Shown here piece after piece: positions 1 to 8,404 of a stretch of DNA of 64,000 nt (within the stretch, counting starts at the first letter, position 1; each line of letters opens with the position of its first letter). Under the pieces are notes generated by a model. It made no database searches. It was not told the origin of the DNA and saw nothing but the letters and a program-made list of their open reading frames with translations. Made by a program: the position numbers and the translations under genes. Source of the DNA: an uncultured Mucilaginibacter sp. (GTDB lineage: Bacteria > Bacteroidota > Bacteroidia > Sphingobacteriales > Sphingobacteriaceae); the NCBI RefSeq assembly GCF_903893715.1, contig NZ_CAITNG010000139.1, positions 62,001-126,000 of the forward strand, in the 5' to 3' direction.

Positions 1-118
1 TTGAAGTGACGCATAATGTGTTTTAATTAATTCTTGTAAATGTAAGATATATGTTAAAAAAATCTACACACGTATTTTACTAATAAAATTAGTAAATCAC
101 AAAACTAATTTGCACATT

Positions 119-138
119 TGCATATCTACAAATATGCA
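119..138. promoter_or_regulatory. Short palindrome just upstream of radA
   Basis: A 7-bp inverted repeat, TGCATAT and ATATGCA with a 6-nt spacer, ends 11 nt before the radA start codon. The octamer TGCACATT also occurs twice here, at 111-118 and 135-142. It could be an operator or a small RNA hairpin covering the ribosome-binding region. No function is known from the sequence alone, and AT-rich DNA produces such palindromes by chance. Confidence 0.25.
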
Positions 139-149
139 CATTCAATAAA

Positions 150-1562
150 GTGGCTAAAACAAGAACATCCTATTTCTGCCAGAGTTGCGGGCACGAGTCG
201 GCGAAGTGGCTGGGCAAATGCCCCTCGTGCCAGTCGTGGAATACCTTTGTGGAGGAGATCATGGAGAAATCGAACGGCGCCGTTCCGGATTGGAAAGTGA
301 GTTCGTCTACTTCGATGCAGCGCTCCAACAAACCTGTTTTGGTAGCCGATGTGGTATTTGAGGAAGATAACCGCCTGCTTACTCCCGACAAGGAATTTAA
401 CCGTGTTTTGGGTGGCGGCATTGTGCCGGGATCATTGGTGCTGATAGGCGGCGAGCCGGGCATCGGTAAATCGACCCTGATGCTGCAGTTAGCCATGAAC
501 ATGCCGGCAATGAAGGTGCTCTATATATCGGGCGAGGAAAGCGAGCGGCAGATAAAAATGCGGGCCGAGCGCCTGGCACCCAATGCGGGAAAGGCGGGGG
601 GCGGGTGTTTTATCCTGACGGAAACCTCGACTCAAAACATCTTTAAACAAATAGAGCAGTTGCAGCCCGATTTGGTGATTGTGGACTCTATCCAAACCCT
701 ATACTCAGCACATATCGAGTCGACCCCGGGGAGTGTATCGCAGGTGCGCGAATGTACGGCGGAACTGCTGCGCTTTGCCAAAGAGACGGCAACGCCGGTA
801 TTTTTGATTGGCCATATCACCAAAGACGGTATGATAGCCGGCCCGAAGATATTGGAGCACATGGTAGATACCGTTTTGCAATTTGAGGGCGACAGGCACC
901 ATATTTACCGCATTTTAAGAGCGATAAAGAACCGTTTTGGCTCGGCATCAGAGTTGGGTATTTACGAGATGCTGGGCGAGGGCTTACGGGAAGTATCGAA
1001 CCCGTCGGAAATACTGCTATCCCAGCGGGATGAACCCTTAAGCGGTATCACCATTTCGGCCACGTTAGAAGGTGTAAGGCCGATGCTGATCGAGACGCAG
1101 GCATTGGTGAGCACATCGGCATACGGAACGCCCCAGCGCTCTGCTACGGGCTTTGATACGCGCAGGATGAACATGCTGCTGGCCGTGTTGGAAAAGCGCT
1201 GCGGTTTCAGGTTGGGTACTCAGGATGTATTCCTCAACATTACCGGTGGCATCCGGATTGAAGACCCAGCCATCGATCTGGGTTTGGCCGCGGCTATTAT
1301 ATCATCGCATCAGGATATACCCGTGCCGTTTAAAACCTGTTTTGCCGCAGAGTTGGGGCTTTCGGGCGAGATACGAGCAGTGAACAAGATAGAGCAACGC
1401 ATTGCCGAAGCCCAGAAATTAGGCTTCGAGCAGATTTTTATCTCGAAATACAATATGCCCTCGGGCGGGAAAGACAAAAAGCTGTTCGACCTGTCGCGCT
1501 ACAGCATCGAAGTTAAGCCTGTCGGCCGTATTGAGGAGGCCTTTAACCTTTTGTTTGGATAG
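150..1562 (+). CDS. radA: DNA repair protein RadA (Sms)
   Basis: RadA is a RecA-like, hexameric DNA-dependent ATPase that drives branch migration of recombination intermediates. The 470-residue protein has the full family layout. A four-cysteine zinc finger (C10, C13, C24, C27) is followed by a RecA-type ATPase core with Walker A GGEPGIGKST near residue 100. The RadA-specific KNRFG motif lies near residue 260, and a Lon-protease-like C-terminal domain follows. The start is GTG at 150, which places the zinc finger at the usual distance from the N-terminus; no ATG is available there. The gene converges on the NHL lipoprotein gene with a 12-nt gap. Family assignment is very secure. Confidence 0.97.
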   Translation: MAKTRTSYFCQSCGHESAKWLGKCPSCQSWNTFVEEIMEKSNGAVPDWKVSSSTSMQRSNKPVLVADVVFEEDNRLLTPDKEFNRVLGGGIVPGSLVLIGGEPGIGKSTLMLQLAMNMPAMKVLYISGEESERQIKMRAERLAPNAGKAGGGCFILTETSTQNIFKQIEQLQPDLVIVDSIQTLYSAHIESTPGSVSQVRECTAELLRFAKETATPVFLIGHITKDGMIAGPKILEHMVDTVLQFEGDRHHIYRILRAIKNRFGSASELGIYEMLGEGLREVSNPSEILLSQRDEPLSGITISATLEGVRPMLIETQALVSTSAYGTPQRSATGFDTRRMNMLLAVLEKRCGFRLGTQDVFLNITGGIRIEDPAIDLGLAAAIISSHQDIPVPFKTCFAAELGLSGEIRAVNKIEQRIAEAQKLGFEQIFISKYNMPSGGKDKKLFDLSRYSIEVKPVGRIEEAFNLLFG

Positions 1563-1574
1563 TTAAGCCGTTGA

Positions 1575-2948
1575 TTACGGTTGGACAGCTATCGTTAGCT
1601 TGCGAATAACGTTGTTGTAATAGTCGGTTACAAAGATGTTGCCGTTCTTGTCGGCGGCTACGGCAAGCGGGTTGTTAAACTTAACATTGGTATTGGTGCC
1701 GTTGGTAAAACCGGTACTGCCCGATACGCCGGCCAATGAATACAACACGTTGTTGTTACTCATTTCTAAAATGCGCCCATTGGTGTCGGTGATGTAGATG
1801 TTGGCATTTTTATCAACGCAGATACCGGTAGGCGCGCCAAGGGTAGTCTTTAAAAAGTTGGTGCCCAAAAGCGTAGTTACCACACCACCTGATGTTATTT
1901 TGCGGACGGCATTATTACCCTGATCGGCCACATAAACGTTACCTGTAGCATCAACAACGATGCCGGTAGGTGAATTGAAAGTGGCGGCTGTGCCTGTGCC
2001 ATCTATTTGGCTCACTGTTGTGCTAAGGCCAGCTAAAGTGCTTACCACGCCCGCAGGAGTAATCATACGTATTACATTGTTGCCTTTGTCGGCTACATAC
2101 ACGTTGCCCGAGGCGTCAACTGCCAGGCCAATCGGCTTATTGAAAACTGCTGAAGTACCGGTACCGTCGGCATAACCCGATATACCACGCCCCGCAAGCG
2201 TACTCACTACTCCTGCCGAAGTGACTTTGCGGATGATGTTATCACCAATGTCGCTTACGTAAAGGTTACCCGATGCATCGATGGCTAAACCTTGAGGATT
2301 ATAAAATTCGGCGGTTGCACCGGGGCCGTCAACATATCCCAAGATGCCGTTACCTGCGAACGTGCTGGTTACGCCTAAAGGGGTAATTTTACGGATGACG
2401 TTATTGTATGAATCGGCAACATATACGTTCCCGCTGGCATCTGTACAAATGCCTTGAAGGTTATAAAATTGTGCGGTAGTTGCTGCGCCATCAACATAAC
2501 CTGCGGTTCCGTTGCCTGCAAAGGTGCTTACAGTGGCTGTTATGCCAAACGTAGCCGTAGTAGTTTTAAAGCTGATCACACTGCCGTAGGCGGTACCAGC
2601 GCTGTTTGTTGCGTATGACCTTGCATAATAGGTGGTATTAGGGCTGAGGCCGGTAATGGTACTGGCAAAGTTTAAACTATCAACACCGTTGCTGGTGTGC
2701 GGATCGGAAATGGATGGCGACTGGTTGGTTGTGCTATAGCAAACGCCATCGGCAGTTAATACACCGTTGCCGTAGTTTGTTACTATGGTTTGTAACTGCG
2801 CGGATGTTGTAGTTACCGCACTTACAACAGGAAGGGTAATAATAGTAGCGATAGTTGTATTGCTTGGATTTTTATTGCAGCTCGTAACGGTTATGAAAAC
2901 GAGCAATATGCAGGCCGAAAGTATTGATATAGTTGTGATTTTGTTCAT
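1575..2948 (-). CDS. NHL-repeat beta-propeller lipoprotein
   Basis: A 457-residue exported lipoprotein. The hydrophobic N-terminus ends in a lipobox, VTSC (cysteine near residue 24). Next comes an FN3-like domain (about 40-130) with the typical ITGLSPNTTYYARSYATN strand region. Six NHL repeats follow (about 145-455), each built round a D.SGN.YV.D...N.IRK core with SAGVVSTLAG-like linkers, so a six-bladed propeller is expected. Such proteins in Bacteroidota are usually surface-exposed ligand-binding modules; the ligand cannot be read from sequence. It stands alone between convergent radA and carB. The repeats make the DNA internally repetitive with a period of about 170 bp. Confidence 0.88.
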   Translation of the reverse strand: MNKITTISILSACILLVFITVTSCNKNPSNTTIATIITLPVVSAVTTTSAQLQTIVTNYGNGVLTADGVCYSTTNQSPSISDPHTSNGVDSLNFASTITGLSPNTTYYARSYATNSAGTAYGSVISFKTTTATFGITATVSTFAGNGTAGYVDGAATTAQFYNLQGICTDASGNVYVADSYNNVIRKITPLGVTSTFAGNGILGYVDGPGATAEFYNPQGLAIDASGNLYVSDIGDNIIRKVTSAGVVSTLAGRGISGYADGTGTSAVFNKPIGLAVDASGNVYVADKGNNVIRMITPAGVVSTLAGLSTTVSQIDGTGTAATFNSPTGIVVDATGNVYVADQGNNAVRKITSGGVVTTLLGTNFLKTTLGAPTGICVDKNANIYITDTNGRILEMSNNNVLYSLAGVSGSTGFTNGTNTNVKFNNPLAVAADKNGNIFVTDYYNNVIRKLTIAVQP

Positions 2949-3060
2949 CGTGTGAAACTCCTTTAAGAAGGTGAAATTTAAATGAAATTAATTTAAATAT
3001 CGCTTTTTTAACGCTTTTTAACAATATTTTTAGCCAAACCGATTGCGTAAACTTACGCTG

Positions 3061-5880
3061 TTACTTACTTAGGTACATTGACTTTTCCTTGTACAAATGC
3101 CTGAAATACGGGTCTTCCAAATTTGGGATAAAACGTATAGCCTCGCCGGTCGATTTCATCTCCGGGCCTAACTCTTTGTTTACCTCAGGGAATTTATCAA
3201 ACGAGAAGACAGGTTCTTTTATAGCATACCCTTCCAGTTTACGCACAATGGTAAAATCCTTGATCATTTTTTCGCCCAGCATTACTTTTGTAGCGATATT
3301 GATATACGGAACGTCGTAGGCTTTGGCTATAAAAGGTACTGTACGACTTGCGCGCGGGTTGGCTTCGATCACATATACCTTTTCGTTTTTTATGGCAAAC
3401 TGGATGTTTAACAGGCCACGTACATTGAGCGCTTTGGCAATCTTCGCCGTATGGTCTTCCATTTGTTTGATTACATTGGCTGACAGATTAAACGGCGGCA
3501 GTACAGCGTACGAATCGCCGGAGTGGATGCCCGCTGGCTCAATATGCTCCATTAACCCGATGATATGTACATCTTCGCCGTCGCTTATCGAGTCCGACTC
3601 CGCTTCTTCTGCACGGTCCAGAAAGTGGTCAATTAGTACGCGGTTACCAGGCAATGCCCTTAACAGATTTACCACGGCTTTCTCCAGGTCTTCATCGTTG
3701 ATCACGATGCTCATGCCCTGGCCGCCTAATACATAACTCGGGCGAACCAATACAGGATAGCCAACCTTATGGGCAACCTCAATCGCTTCTTCAGCGCTTT
3801 CGGCTACGCCGTATTTAGGATATGGGATATCTAAATCCTTCAACAAGTCCGAAAAACGACCCCTATCTTCAGCAATATCCATGTTATCGTATGACGTGCC
3901 GATAATTTTGATACCATGTTCAAACAGTTTCTCAGCCATTTTCAAAGCGGTTTGTCCACCTAACTGAACTATGACGCCTTCAGGTTTTTCCAATTCGATA
4001 ATCTCACGTACGTGCTCCCAAAATACCGGCTCAAAATACAGCTTATCGGCCATGTTAAAGTCGGTCGATACCGTTTCGGGATTACAGTTGATCATGATCG
4101 ACTCGTAACCACACTCCTTCGCGGCAAGCAAACCATGCACGCAGCTATAATCGAACTCAATACCCTGGCCAATACGGTTAGGGCCTGAACCTAAAACGAT
4201 GATCTTCTTTTTATCTGATGGAATGGATTCGTTCTCGCCCTCGTAGGTTGAATAGTAATACGGGGTTTTAGCCTGGAACTCTGCAGCGCAGGTATCTACC
4301 ATTTTGTACACCCGTTTTATACCCAAAGCCTTACGGCGTTGGTAAACATCTTCTTCGGTTGTACTGTTGCCTAAAACGTGCGCAATCTGCACATCGCTAA
4401 ATCCTTTTTCTTTGAGGTTGAATAAAAATTCTGATGGTATATTGTTTAACGAATAACGGCGCAGTTCAGCTTCCAGCACAATAAGTTCCTGTATTTGGTT
4501 GAGGAACCAACGGTCAATTTTGGTTGCTTTGCGGATAGATTCCATCGGCACACCCAAACTCATGGCATCATATATATGGAACAGCCTGTCCCAGCTTGGT
4601 TTTTCCAGGCTGTGCATAATTTCGTCAAGGTTACGGTTTTGGCGGCCATCGGCACCTAAACCGGCTCTGCCTATTTCCAGACTCTGGCAAGCCTTTTGCA
4701 AGGCCTCGATAAAGCTGCGGCCAATGCCCATTACTTCGCCTACCGATTTCATTTGCAGGCCCAGTTCACGGTTGGCGCCCTTAAACTTGTCGAAATTCCA
4801 GCGTGGTATCTTTACGATCACGTAATCCAAAGTCGGCTCAAAGTAGGCCGATGTTGTTTTGGTAATTTGGTTCTCTATTTCATCCAAGTTATATCCGATG
4901 GCCAATTTAGCAGCGATTTTAGCAATAGGATAACCTGTTGCTTTCGAAGCTAATGCCGATGAGCGTGATACCCTTGGGTTGATTTCGATAGCGATGATTT
5001 CTTCGGTGGCCGGGTTTACCGAGAACTGCACATTACAGCCGCCGGCGAAGTTACCTATGGCACGCATCATTTTGATAGCTTGGTTCCGCATTTCCTGATA
5101 GCAGCGGTCGCTCAAGGTCATAGCCGGGGCCACTGTGATCGAGTCGCCGGTATGGATACCCATCGGGTCGAAGTTCTCGATAGAGCAAATGATGATGACG
5201 TTATCGTTGCTGTCGCGCAGTAATTCCAGCTCATATTCTTTCCAACCTAATACTGCCTGCTCAACCAATACCTCATGCGTTGGTGATGCTTGCAGACCAC
5301 GGCTCAAAGCCGCATCAAAATCTTCCTTCTTATGTACAAAACCGGCGCCTTTACCACCCAAAGTATAGCTTGGGCGTATTACCAGCGGGAAACCGATTAG
5401 CTGAGCGGCCTCTTTACCTTCTAAAAATGAGTTGGCTATTTTTGAGGTTGCAACGCCAACACCAATATCCACCATCAATTGGCGGAAGGCTTCGCGGTTC
5501 TCGGTTTTTTCAATGGCCTCTAAATCAACACCAACAATTTTTACACCATATTTCTCCCATATACCGCGTTCGGCAACACTAATACAAAGGTTTAATGCGG
5601 TTTGGCCACCCATTGTAGGTAGCACCGCATCAATCTTTTGTTCTTGTAGTATCTTCTCAATGCTTTCGGGTTCAAGCGGCAACAAGTATACATGGTCGGC
5701 AATTACCTTATCGGTCATGATGGTTGCCGGGTTACTGTTGATGATGGACACCGAAATGCCTTCGTCTTTTAAACTGAGGGCAGCTTGCGAGCCGGCATAA
5801 TCAAATTCGCAGGCCTGACCAATAATAATTGGGCCTGAACCGATAATGAGGATTGATTTTATGGAGTTATCTTTGGGCAT
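3061..5880 (-). CDS. carB: Carbamoyl-phosphate synthase large subunit, lacking the allosteric domain
   Basis: CarB makes carbamoyl phosphate from bicarbonate, ATP and the ammonia delivered by CarA, for pyrimidine and arginine synthesis. Two ATP-grasp halves are clear: the first begins ILIIGSGPIIIGQACEFDYA near residue 10, the second IIVLGSGPNRIGQGIEFDYS near residue 560. Conserved grasp motifs (RPSYTLGGKG, RPSYVLGGQG, EINPRVSRSSALASK, EANPRASRTVPF) are intact. The protein is 939 residues, while E. coli CarB has about 1070. It stops soon after the GPEMKSTGE motif, so the C-terminal MGS-like domain that binds UMP and ornithine in E. coli is absent. carA is not adjacent. No frameshift is visible, so the shortness looks genuine. 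Confidence 0.96.
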   Translation of the reverse strand: MPKDNSIKSILIIGSGPIIIGQACEFDYAGSQAALSLKDEGISVSIINSNPATIMTDKVIADHVYLLPLEPESIEKILQEQKIDAVLPTMGGQTALNLCISVAERGIWEKYGVKIVGVDLEAIEKTENREAFRQLMVDIGVGVATSKIANSFLEGKEAAQLIGFPLVIRPSYTLGGKGAGFVHKKEDFDAALSRGLQASPTHEVLVEQAVLGWKEYELELLRDSNDNVIIICSIENFDPMGIHTGDSITVAPAMTLSDRCYQEMRNQAIKMMRAIGNFAGGCNVQFSVNPATEEIIAIEINPRVSRSSALASKATGYPIAKIAAKLAIGYNLDEIENQITKTTSAYFEPTLDYVIVKIPRWNFDKFKGANRELGLQMKSVGEVMGIGRSFIEALQKACQSLEIGRAGLGADGRQNRNLDEIMHSLEKPSWDRLFHIYDAMSLGVPMESIRKATKIDRWFLNQIQELIVLEAELRRYSLNNIPSEFLFNLKEKGFSDVQIAHVLGNSTTEEDVYQRRKALGIKRVYKMVDTCAAEFQAKTPYYYSTYEGENESIPSDKKKIIVLGSGPNRIGQGIEFDYSCVHGLLAAKECGYESIMINCNPETVSTDFNMADKLYFEPVFWEHVREIIELEKPEGVIVQLGGQTALKMAEKLFEHGIKIIGTSYDNMDIAEDRGRFSDLLKDLDIPYPKYGVAESAEEAIEVAHKVGYPVLVRPSYVLGGQGMSIVINDEDLEKAVVNLLRALPGNRVLIDHFLDRAEEAESDSISDGEDVHIIGLMEHIEPAGIHSGDSYAVLPPFNLSANVIKQMEDHTAKIAKALNVRGLLNIQFAIKNEKVYVIEANPRASRTVPFIAKAYDVPYINIATKVMLGEKMIKDFTIVRKLEGYAIKEPVFSFDKFPEVNKELGPEMKSTGEAIRFIPNLEDPYFRHLYKEKSMYLSK

Positions 5881-5893
5881 AGTGCTTTTTTGT

Positions 5894-5928
5894 AAGTCAA
5901 AAGTTCTAAGTCAAAAGTCAAAAGTATA
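5894..5928 (+). repeat. Phased heptamer array in the carB leader
   Basis: Five consecutive 7-nt words in exact phase, with AAGTCAA three times plus AAGTTCT and AAGTATA. The array sits between the inferred carB promoter and the carB start codon, so it would be transcribed into the leader as its complement. The last word plus the following bases form a small AAAAGT/ACTTTT hairpin. It is one of eight such arrays in this window. Confidence 0.75.
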
Positions 5929-5958
5929 GGACTTTTCGCTATGCGCTGAAGCGGCAAA

Positions 5959-5989
5959 ATCCCGATTTCAGCATCGGGATGCAAAGATA
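5959..5989 (-). promoter_or_regulatory. Candidate carB promoter -7 box and leader hairpin
   Basis: On the minus strand 5989-5982 reads TATCTTTG, a match to the Bacteroidota -7 element TAnnTTTG. No TTTG -33 box is found at the usual distance. Just downstream lies a 7-bp hairpin, ATCCCGA/TCGGGAT (5959-5965 and 5974-5980). A start of transcription near 5978 would give a leader of about 100 nt holding this hairpin and the heptamer array. Confidence 0.45.
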
Positions 5990-6057
5990 GGTTTTTGCAG
6001 CGTAAGCCGTAATGTTTTTTTAAATATCTTGAGCTAAAAACCATTAACCTACCTTAA

Positions 6058-6093
6058 CGACAGAAATGGGCTGTGAGAAACCCATTCCTGTCG
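6058..6093. terminator. Stem-loop between S9 peptidase gene and carB
   Basis: CGACAG-A-AATGGG pairs with CCCATT-C-CTGTCG: 12 base pairs with one mismatch and a 10-nt loop. It lies 33 nt after the S9 peptidase stop. The following run on the minus strand is only weakly T-rich, so it may be a processing or REP-like hairpin instead of a classical intrinsic terminator. Its ATGGG...CCCAT core resembles the hairpin at 54341. Confidence 0.55.
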
Positions 6094-6125
6094 GTTTTAG
6101 CGGCATAAGAAGCAAAAACTAAAGC

Positions 6126-8330
6126 CTATCTGCCTCCCGGCGGGCAATGGTCCTTTAAATACTGTGTATACAAGGTGGCCATATGCGCCCTTGTCCCCGG
6201 GCCTTCGCTTATGCCATGCGTACGGTTAGGGTAACTCATCAATTGAAATTGCTTGTTATATTTAACCAGTTCATTTATCAGTTCCTCGGCGTTCTTATAA
6301 TGCACATTATCATCACCTGTGCCTTGTATGTACAACAGGTTGCCCTTCAGGTTTTTTGCGTAGGTTATTGGTGAACCGGCAACAAAGAAAGCGCGCCCTG
6401 CATCATCCGTAGGTACGCCCATATAGCGCTCCTGATAAACGTTATCGTACGTTAACTGGTCGGCCACGGCAGCTACGGCTATACCGGTTTTGTATATTTC
6501 AGGATACTGGAACATCAAATTCAATGTCGATGAGCCGCCGCCGCTCCAGCCCCAAACGGCCACGCGGGTACTGTCGATATACGGCCATTTCAATATCTCC
6601 TTAGCTGCCATCGCCTGGTCGCGAATGTTTACAATGCCAATCTTTTTATAGATGGCTTTTCGCCACTCGCGTCCCCTCGGAGCCGGCGCGCCGCGATTAT
6701 CAACCGATATATAAACATACCCATCATCAGCCATGCTGCCGCGATATAAGCCGTTGCGCTCAACACCATAAGTATCGGTAGCGGTTTGCTCGGCAGGCTC
6801 GCCGTAAACCATAAATACCACGGGGTATTTCTTGGTAGGGTCAAAGTTGGTCGGCTTCTTCACCCAGCCGTCAATATCAATACCATCAACCGTCTTTACC
6901 CTGAAAAACTCAGGTGAGCCTGCAGGCTTATTATTAGGATCAACAACAATAGCCTGCCCGGCAATGTGTTTGTTGTCGGGTAAACTCACCACCTCCTGTG
7001 CCGGCGGGGTATAAATATTCGAGAACGAATGCAAAGCCAGTTTGCCGTTCGGCGATATCTCATAGTTATGCGTTCCGGGTTGATTCACGGGCGTTACGCG
7101 CTCCAGGGGGCCACCTGTAATCTTCACCCTGTACAAATAAAGTTGGGTAGGATTTTCGGGCGAGGCTGTGATATAAATATAGCCGCCGGCCTCATCTACC
7201 AGGTTTATTTCAACCACATCGTAATTGCCGGGGGTCAACAGCGTTTCTTTGCCATCCATACCCACACGGTATAAATGCCTCCAGCCGTCTTTTTCGCTGC
7301 CCCATAAAAAGGCTTTGCCCTTATCCATCCAATCCCATCCTGTCGGGTCGGACGCGAAAGGATTACCGCCGTTCCACTCCGATTTTACATCTATCCAGGC
7401 ATTATCCTTCTCATCCATGATCGGTTTAACCGCGCCTGTTTTGTAATTGGCTATGTAAACAATGCTTTCGGTTTGGGCACGGTTCAGTTGCTGCAGTATC
7501 ACTTCGTCGGCATTGGCCCATTCCATCCTCGGGATATAGTGTTGTACCGCATCGCCGGGAATATTCAGCCAGGTGGTTTTACCGCCATCGGCACTCACCA
7601 CACCTACCTTGCAGGCGCTCGGGTCTTCGCCGGCAACCGGGTATTCCACCGGTATAGCCTGCGGGTATTCCGTATCGGTAGTATTCAGCATCAGGTAATC
7701 CTTTATCTTGCTGGCATCTATCTGCCAATAAGCTATCGATTTCCCGTCCGGCGACCAGCGGAAACCGTCCCTGCAGTTCAACTCTTCTTCGTAGACCCAA
7801 TCAAAAGTGCCGTTTATCAACTTGCGGGTGCCGTCGGTTGTCAGTTGTTTAACCGCACCAGTGCCCAGTGTCTCCACAAAAATATTGTGTTCGCTGCCAT
7901 AGGCCACTTTACTGCCATCCGGCGAAAACTTAGCGAACATCAGCGACGATGCCGGCCTGTCTTTGCCTATTTGCGTTAGTGTTTTCGCTGCAAGATCGTA
8001 CACCCAGTAATCGCCGCGGGTATCAAAGCGCCATACCCTTTTGGTATTGGTATTGATGAGCACCTTTTGCCCATCGTTTGATAACGAGAACCGCCTTACG
8101 CCGATGGAGGCTTTACCGGCAGGCGTCAGCATATCCTTACTTACAATTACCTTGTTCGATCCATCCCGCGCATCTATCTCCGATATCTGTCCGCCTTGCG
8201 TACTGTAGTAGTGATACCCGTCGGCTGTCCAGTGGTGGCCAAAGGATTGCGCAAGCACCGGGCTTTGTTTGATAACCATCAGCAAAACAATTACCGTGGC
8301 CATCTGTAATTTGTAAAAGTTCATCTTCAT
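6126..8330 (-). CDS. S9 family peptidase (dipeptidyl peptidase IV type)
   Basis: A 734-residue secreted or periplasmic serine peptidase of the prolyl-oligopeptidase clan. An N-terminal signal peptide ends near VLAQS. A beta-propeller domain (DPPIV_N, about 70-440) carries the DGTRKLINGTFDWVYEEEL segment, whose Glu-Glu pair binds the substrate amino terminus in DPP-IV. The C-terminal alpha/beta hydrolase (about 480-725) has nucleophile Ser596 in GWSGGGSS, Asp673 or Asp674 in GTGDDNVH and His705 in NRTHGISEG. The expected activity is removal of X-Pro or X-Ala dipeptides from peptides. The gene is divergent from the next hydrolase gene across a 74-bp spacer. All catalytic residues are present. 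Confidence 0.93.
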   Translation of the reverse strand: MKMNFYKLQMATVIVLLMVIKQSPVLAQSFGHHWTADGYHYYSTQGGQISEIDARDGSNKVIVSKDMLTPAGKASIGVRRFSLSNDGQKVLINTNTKRVWRFDTRGDYWVYDLAAKTLTQIGKDRPASSLMFAKFSPDGSKVAYGSEHNIFVETLGTGAVKQLTTDGTRKLINGTFDWVYEEELNCRDGFRWSPDGKSIAYWQIDASKIKDYLMLNTTDTEYPQAIPVEYPVAGEDPSACKVGVVSADGGKTTWLNIPGDAVQHYIPRMEWANADEVILQQLNRAQTESIVYIANYKTGAVKPIMDEKDNAWIDVKSEWNGGNPFASDPTGWDWMDKGKAFLWGSEKDGWRHLYRVGMDGKETLLTPGNYDVVEINLVDEAGGYIYITASPENPTQLYLYRVKITGGPLERVTPVNQPGTHNYEISPNGKLALHSFSNIYTPPAQEVVSLPDNKHIAGQAIVVDPNNKPAGSPEFFRVKTVDGIDIDGWVKKPTNFDPTKKYPVVFMVYGEPAEQTATDTYGVERNGLYRGSMADDGYVYISVDNRGAPAPRGREWRKAIYKKIGIVNIRDQAMAAKEILKWPYIDSTRVAVWGWSGGGSSTLNLMFQYPEIYKTGIAVAAVADQLTYDNVYQERYMGVPTDDAGRAFFVAGSPITYAKNLKGNLLYIQGTGDDNVHYKNAEELINELVKYNKQFQLMSYPNRTHGISEGPGTRAHMATLYTQYLKDHCPPGGR

Positions 8331-8404
8331 GCTATTTTCAATTTTTAATTTCGGAATAATCGATTTAACGCTAAATTTACAATGAGCGTTTAGGACTGCA
8401 ATTT

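Noticed and set aside
118..300. 60-codon open frame overlapping the radA start
   Set aside because: Its sequence is an out-of-frame reading of the RadA zinc-finger region, and the GTG frame gives the full conserved protein.
3044..3058. GCGTAA/TTACGC palindrome behind carB as a terminator
   Set aside because: The loop would be only about 4 nt with a 5-bp stem and no T run, too weak to call.
7473..7979. 168-codon open frame opposite the S9 peptidase gene
   Set aside because: Shadow of the beta-propeller coding region, with no similarity to any family I know.
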